Assembly (NCBI RefSeq): GCF_019649055.1
Contig: NW_026570223.1
Coordinates: 248,001-312,000, forward strand
Source of the DNA: Paramacrobiotus metropolitanus
Taxonomy: Eukaryota > Tardigrada > Eutardigrada > Parachela > Macrobiotidae
Direction of reading: 5' to 3'
Length of the DNA: 64,000 nt
Shown: positions 60,352-64,000 of the stretch, piece by piece
Position numbering within the stretch: the stretch's first letter is position 1
Layout: each line of letters begins with the position of its first letter
Translations under genes and position numbers: made by a program
Notes under the pieces: model-generated
What the model was told of the DNA's origin: nothing
Seen by the model: only the letters and a program-made list of their open reading frames with translations
The model's database searches: none

Positions 60352-63300
60352 ATGGACGTTCAGAACTGGTACCGATTCACACGCTGCCAATCTGGACATG
60401 AAGAAGCATACCTAGCCCGGTTTCTATATGACATTGTTTACCGTAAACTATCAATTAATTTCTCCACCGTCATCCTCGCTAACTCCTCCCGTCAGAAAAT
60501 TCTTCCTCCCGCGTGGGATAACCTCCCCCATTCCGCACTGGTAAGATATCAGTCATTTCTTGGTGACTTCACTAATCAGTTATCCTACGCATGCAAGTAT
60601 GACCTTTGGGCTGCGCATGACATTGCAGAATTATTTACTTGGGGGTTAGCCGAATATGCTTTAAGTGTTCTACGCTGTACGTCTTCTAAGCAGAAATTTT
60701 TTAACAAAAAGCGAAGTAATGCTGTTCCTTCCGAACTCCTGTCTCACCTATCTTCTGTCACTCGCGAAATTAATAAACTCAAGCGGAAGAAGCGCCGCCT
60801 TAGGGCCAATAACCGTGAGTTGTCTTTCGATTATGCCAATAACCTAAGTCAACTAAAAGTAATTAAAAAATCTCTGTCTGAAAAAGTTTTGCAGTTCCGA
60901 TCATCAGCCGAGCGGAAAGAAAACGACAGCTGGTTTCGCCGTAATATGTTCAGTTTTATTAACAGTAAGCTTAAGCACGGTAACAACACCTCGAAAAGCG
61001 CACTTAAAACCAGTGATATCGAAGACTATTTTAAAAAGGTTTGCAATCCATCCGAGTTAGCGCCCCTTGACTGCTCTTGGTTCAGTAAACTGAACAAAAA
61101 ACCGGTGACTGTGGACTTTAACTCGTCCGATATTCAGCCTTCCGATATTGAGTATATTCTAAAGGAAAAAAAACTTTCGTGTGGATCTGGCCTGGACGGC
61201 TTAAACTATGCTTTTCTGAAACCTTTCCCAATAATTCATAGATTCCTTGCTTTTCTTTTCAATAAAATTTTAAAATCGGGAAAGCCGTGTAGGTCATGGC
61301 AGACAGGTAAGACGATTCTTATACATAAGAAGGGTGATGTAAAGTCAGTCGAAAACTATCGCCCCATCACATTAACCAGCTGCGTAGGCAAAATTTTCCA
61401 CTCTGTTATTTCTAAGCGATTAATGACTTTTTGCATAAAAAACGGTATAATCGATACGGATGTTCAGAAGGGCTTCATTGAAGAAATGAACGGATGTGGT
61501 GAACATTCGCTGAAACTCACGAAACTGATCGAACAGCAGCGCGCAAAAAAACGTGCGATGCATGTTACCTGGCTAGATGTAGCCAACGCATACGGCTCGG
61601 TAAGGAAAGAAGTTATGCTGGCAGCGTTGAAGCACTACGGCATCCCTAATGAAATCGTTAATTATATTAACAACTATTATACCGGGCTCTCTATTAAAAT
61701 TCAAAATAATGATTCTTTTACTAGTGAGATCCCGTTTAACGTAGGACTGTTCCAGGGCGATACAATGAGTTGCGCGCTATTTTTGTTAATTTTCAACCCT
61801 GTTTTGGAATTTATTGAAAATAACCAGAAACATGGCATATCTTTTAATAGTTTACCGGACAAAAAGCTAGTCGCACTTAGCTTTGCTGATGACCTAACTT
61901 TAATTGTAAAAAACAAATCAACCATGCAGCGCCTGTTGAACGATGTCGATAGCAGGATGAATTCACTGGGTTTGAGATTACAGCCGAGTAAATGCCGAAG
62001 TTTTTCATTAAAAAAGGGTGTGTCTACTGTATCGGAATTTTCAATTAAAGGTCAACGCATAACAAACATTTCAGAAGAACCAATGAAGTTTTTGGGAGCT
62101 TGGATTTTTGAAAAACACCAGTCAACATCTGCTGGCAGTAAGCTTTGTGAAATTTTTGATGACTTTTTGCAGCGCATTGATAATCTTAATTTGCGTAATA
62201 CTTTTAAAATTAAAATTTATAAAGATTATATGACATCCTGTGTCCGGTTTCTTCTTACTGTTCATGACTTAAGTCTGTCCGTTGTCGACCAATTGGAAAG
62301 TAAAGTCAATAAATACATTAAAAAGTGGATCGATTTGAGGGATTTTACCAACTGCGACTATTTTTATTCCTCTGATGGCCTAGATCTGAAGTCTGTTAAA
62401 GGAATTTATTTGCAAGCTCATGCAGCCTTTCTCGCGGATGCCATTTGTTCTACTGACACTGTTGTTTCGGTAATTGCATCCAATTCCTTGGAAAAATCCT
62501 GTTTATCAGATACAGCTATTATAGGCATTGTTAACAATACTGTAGAGGCTGGGAAAGAGGCCGGTATATCAAAAGGTAAAATTAGGAAGTTAGTGAGTGC
62601 GAAAGTCCGGTCAGAAATGACAACGAGGCGCGATAACAGGTTACGTACACTAGTTCAGCAGGGCGCGTGGAAGGCGGTAGCTGAAGCGCAGGCAGTGGAT
62701 ACTTTCTGGAAGTCAGTTCTATATAACTTACCAGAGAAGACCGTCTCTTTTATGGTCAAGGCAGCTCTCGACATTGCTCCTTCTTTCACTAATCTTTGCA
62801 AGTGGGGCATGTCTATTTCAGCTAAGTGTGATCTCTGTGGTGGGGAAAGCGGTACTCTCTGTCATATTCTTAATTGTTGCCCTATCGCTCTCTCTGGTGC
62901 ACGCTATACCTGGCGACACAACAGCATTCTTAAAGCTATTTTCAACTGTTTTACCAGTGCGGCTGTGAATGGTAAGTGGGAGGTTCGTTGCGATTTGGAC
63001 AACGAAAGTTACGAACGTCATTCTACGACCATCCCAGCCGACATTCTCCCTACCACCCTTTACCCTGATTTAACATGTATTAACCGTACCGAGAAGCGTA
63101 TCATTTTAGCAGAGGTTACAGTCCCCTTCGAGTCTGAACAGGGATTCAGCAACGCCGACAAGCGAAAGAAGGAGCGCTACTCCCGCCTGTGCAGAGACCT
63201 GGACGTAGCAGGGTGGACAGTTGAATACCATCACCTCGCCATCGGAAGTAGAGGGATGATTCCCTCTAAAGCCGTGAATGCCATGCACCGCATCGCCAAC

Positions 63301-63450
63301 ACGGTAGCCGTTGGAGGAAAATACGTGAAAGCCAAACAGCTGCCAGAATCGCTTGCCTCTATCGCCCTTAGTTGTAGTTACGTAATTTTCCTGAATAAAT
63401 CAAATGTTAACTGGGCAGTACCGGGCCCAAGCGAACTGTTTACGTATTGA
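60352..63450 (+). CDS. Reverse transcriptase / restriction-like endonuclease polyprotein (1,032 aa)
   Basis: The start has a strong ACCATGG context and the frame is uninterrupted. Residues 1-230 lack the C2H2 fingers typical of R2 and contain a very basic stretch near 140-155 (KLKRKKRRLRANN). Reverse transcriptase motifs follow: GSGLDGLNYAFLK near 277, HKKGDVKSVENYRPI near 325, motif A LDVANAYGSV near 409 (catalytic Asp), GLFQGD near 465, and motif C FADD at about 511-514 with Phe in place of the usual Tyr. A CCHC knuckle (C-x2-C-x8-H-x4-C) begins at about 826. The PD...E endonuclease core (PDLTCIN then LAEVTV) lies at about 905-921, with a KKERY motif after it. This is the layout of RLE-type elements such as R2, R4/Dong, NeSL and Hero. 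The clade is unresolved. The intact frame suggests a young, possibly active copy. Confidence 0.92.
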   Translation: MDVQNWYRFTRCQSGHEEAYLARFLYDIVYRKLSINFSTVILANSSRQKILPPAWDNLPHSALVRYQSFLGDFTNQLSYACKYDLWAAHDIAELFTWGLAEYALSVLRCTSSKQKFFNKKRSNAVPSELLSHLSSVTREINKLKRKKRRLRANNRELSFDYANNLSQLKVIKKSLSEKVLQFRSSAERKENDSWFRRNMFSFINSKLKHGNNTSKSALKTSDIEDYFKKVCNPSELAPLDCSWFSKLNKKPVTVDFNSSDIQPSDIEYILKEKKLSCGSGLDGLNYAFLKPFPIIHRFLAFLFNKILKSGKPCRSWQTGKTILIHKKGDVKSVENYRPITLTSCVGKIFHSVISKRLMTFCIKNGIIDTDVQKGFIEEMNGCGEHSLKLTKLIEQQRAKKRAMHVTWLDVANAYGSVRKEVMLAALKHYGIPNEIVNYINNYYTGLSIKIQNNDSFTSEIPFNVGLFQGDTMSCALFLLIFNPVLEFIENNQKHGISFNSLPDKKLVALSFADDLTLIVKNKSTMQRLLNDVDSRMNSLGLRLQPSKCRSFSLKKGVSTVSEFSIKGQRITNISEEPMKFLGAWIFEKHQSTSAGSKLCEIFDDFLQRIDNLNLRNTFKIKIYKDYMTSCVRFLLTVHDLSLSVVDQLESKVNKYIKKWIDLRDFTNCDYFYSSDGLDLKSVKGIYLQAHAAFLADAICSTDTVVSVIASNSLEKSCLSDTAIIGIVNNTVEAGKEAGISKGKIRKLVSAKVRSEMTTRRDNRLRTLVQQGAWKAVAEAQAVDTFWKSVLYNLPEKTVSFMVKAALDIAPSFTNLCKWGMSISAKCDLCGGESGTLCHILNCCPIALSGARYTWRHNSILKAIFNCFTSAAVNGKWEVRCDLDNESYERHSTTIPADILPTTLYPDLTCINRTEKRIILAEVTVPFESEQGFSNADKRKKERYSRLCRDLDVAGWTVEYHHLAIGSRGMIPSKAVNAMHRIANTVAVGGKYVKAKQLPESLASIALSCSYVIFLNKSNVNWAVPGPSELFTY

Positions 63451-63941
63451 TATGCTTTCCTTCATGTCCAGTCGACCTCAGCACGGTCGAAAACGATGCT
63501 GTCCTGTTTACATTGTACCACTGCACTTCTGATGTCGATAATTGGCTGGTGCGATGTTCTCCCACCTTACCTTTATTGCGCACTGTTTTAATTATATAAC
63601 TATAATAGCATTAATATAGAATTACGGTTGCGAATTATAGGAGTACAATGACAGGCGATTACGTGCGTAAGTGTCTATGCTTTCCCTTTTTCCCACAGGA
63701 AAACTTTTCAATTCCTTATTAAATTTTTTCTTTCCTTAATATTAACTTTAGTAATAAAGTTTTCAAGAGTTAGTTATTTTTACGTGGGTTTTGGGTTTTA
63801 TGCATAGACCCCAGCGCGATCGTCTACCTGACACACTTATTTTGTTACATCTTCGCAACCGTAAATGATTTAAATAGCGCCACGGGCCTGCGTGCCTGCG
63901 AATCTTAACTTTATAATTATGTAATAGGGAAAGGAAGTCGC

Positions 63942-63947
63942 AATAAA
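63942..63947 (+). promoter_or_regulatory. AATAAA motif near 3' end of retrotransposon
   Basis: AATAAA lies about 17 bp before the junction with SDR exon 4, followed by GGCTGTG and a T-tract. It may act as a polyadenylation signal for the element transcript or be part of its 3' recognition sequence. Confidence 0.5.
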
Positions 63948-64000
63948 GGCTGTGTTTTTTTTCCCTGACGGAATCACTGCATCGGGAAGTGCGCGCTATG

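Larger units (their letters stand above)
60119..63964 (+). mobile_element. Non-LTR retrotransposon, RLE class, inserted in SDR exon 4
   Basis: The 3.85-kb insertion interrupts a coding exon between the codons for HMVTA and LTESL. It has a 5' region of about 230 bp, one intact ORF, and a 3' UTR of about 510 bp that ends in an AATAAA motif and a T-tract. The 5' junction (60119-60190) holds reiterated GGTTACTG motifs and a second copy of the target-derived AAACATATGGTTACTGCT, the kind of filler produced by target-primed reverse transcription. No clean target duplication is seen. Confidence 0.85.
59277..64000 (+). pseudogene. DHRS11-like SDR gene split in exon 4 by a retrotransposon; 3' end beyond window
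   Basis: Exons 59277-59408, 59484-59687 and 59770-59864 (132, 204, 95 nt) are intact and closely match the gene at 55,926 (TGASAGIG, INNAGLVQLD, DIINVN). Exon 4 begins at 60046 (SIGGH..., YVGTK active site) and runs to 60118 (HMVTA). The coding sequence then stops matching. It resumes in frame at 63965 (LTESLHREVRAM) up to the window edge. The 3,846 bp between are the retrotransposon. The host gene therefore cannot encode a full enzyme unless the insert is spliced out. Exon 5 should lie just outside the window. Confidence 0.9.

Noticed and set aside
1-64000. tRNA, rRNA or telomere repeat
   Set aside because: No cloverleaf with standard A and B boxes, no conserved rRNA core and no TTAGG/TTAGGG-type array was found by eye. 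A covariance-model scan would be needed to exclude small RNAs.

Overview
The window is eukaryotic and almost certainly metazoan. The genes have introns with GT/AG borders, and expanded gene families (SDR reductases, BTB plus ubiquitin-like fusions, an F-box gene) sit among many kinds of transposable element. I see no prokaryotic operon, rRNA, tRNA or CRISPR. Short introns, abundant GTAC-rich spacers and the style of the F-box gene would fit a tardigrade or another small ecdysozoan, but the sequence alone does not settle the species.

Layout. From 456 to about 31,050 lies a tandem segmental duplication. Block A (about 2,600-12,343) and block B (about 12,344-31,050) have the same order: 3' end of a BTB/ubiquitin-like gene, an intact BTB/ubiquitin-like gene, a decayed BTB/ubiquitin-like copy, then a DHRS11-like SDR gene on the minus strand. 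The junction is readable at about 12,343. Block B is longer because of later insertions: a TA-flanked MITE, a 1.3-kb foldback element, a 4-kb Helitron-like element and a TTAA-flanked foldback MITE. For several of these the other block, or a paralogous exon, supplies the empty site.

From 32,279 to 35,001 there is a minus-strand F-box gene. From 36,995 to 48,168 lies a second, inverted and much longer copy of the Helitron-like element, inserted in a 90-bp tandem repeat. It carries about 70 units of a 123-bp minisatellite. The 123-bp period is a multiple of three, so the array produces long spurious open frames on both strands. From 51,292 to the right edge is a second cluster of DHRS11-like genes: one frameshifted copy, an intact head-to-head pair, and one copy whose exon 4 is split by a 3.85-kb non-LTR retrotransposon with an intact 1,032-residue reverse transcriptase/restriction-like-endonuclease ORF.

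Two things stand out. The first is a BTB + ubiquitin-like fusion family whose C-terminal di-glycine is replaced by Gly-Cys in all but one copy. The second is two families of non-autonomous Helitron/Helentron-like elements. They have TC...CTAG ends, an inverted repeat between the 5' terminus and the 3' subterminus, and large internal minisatellites; one family also carries three consecutive G/C-stem hairpins with GNA loops.

Intact genes as I read them are the BTB/Ub copies at 4,074 and 16,160, SDR genes at 29,827-31,042, 54,090-55,176 and 55,926-56,989, the retrotransposon ORF, and probably the F-box gene. The others carry visible lesions. Exon coordinates come from reading paralogs against each other; no transcript data were available.
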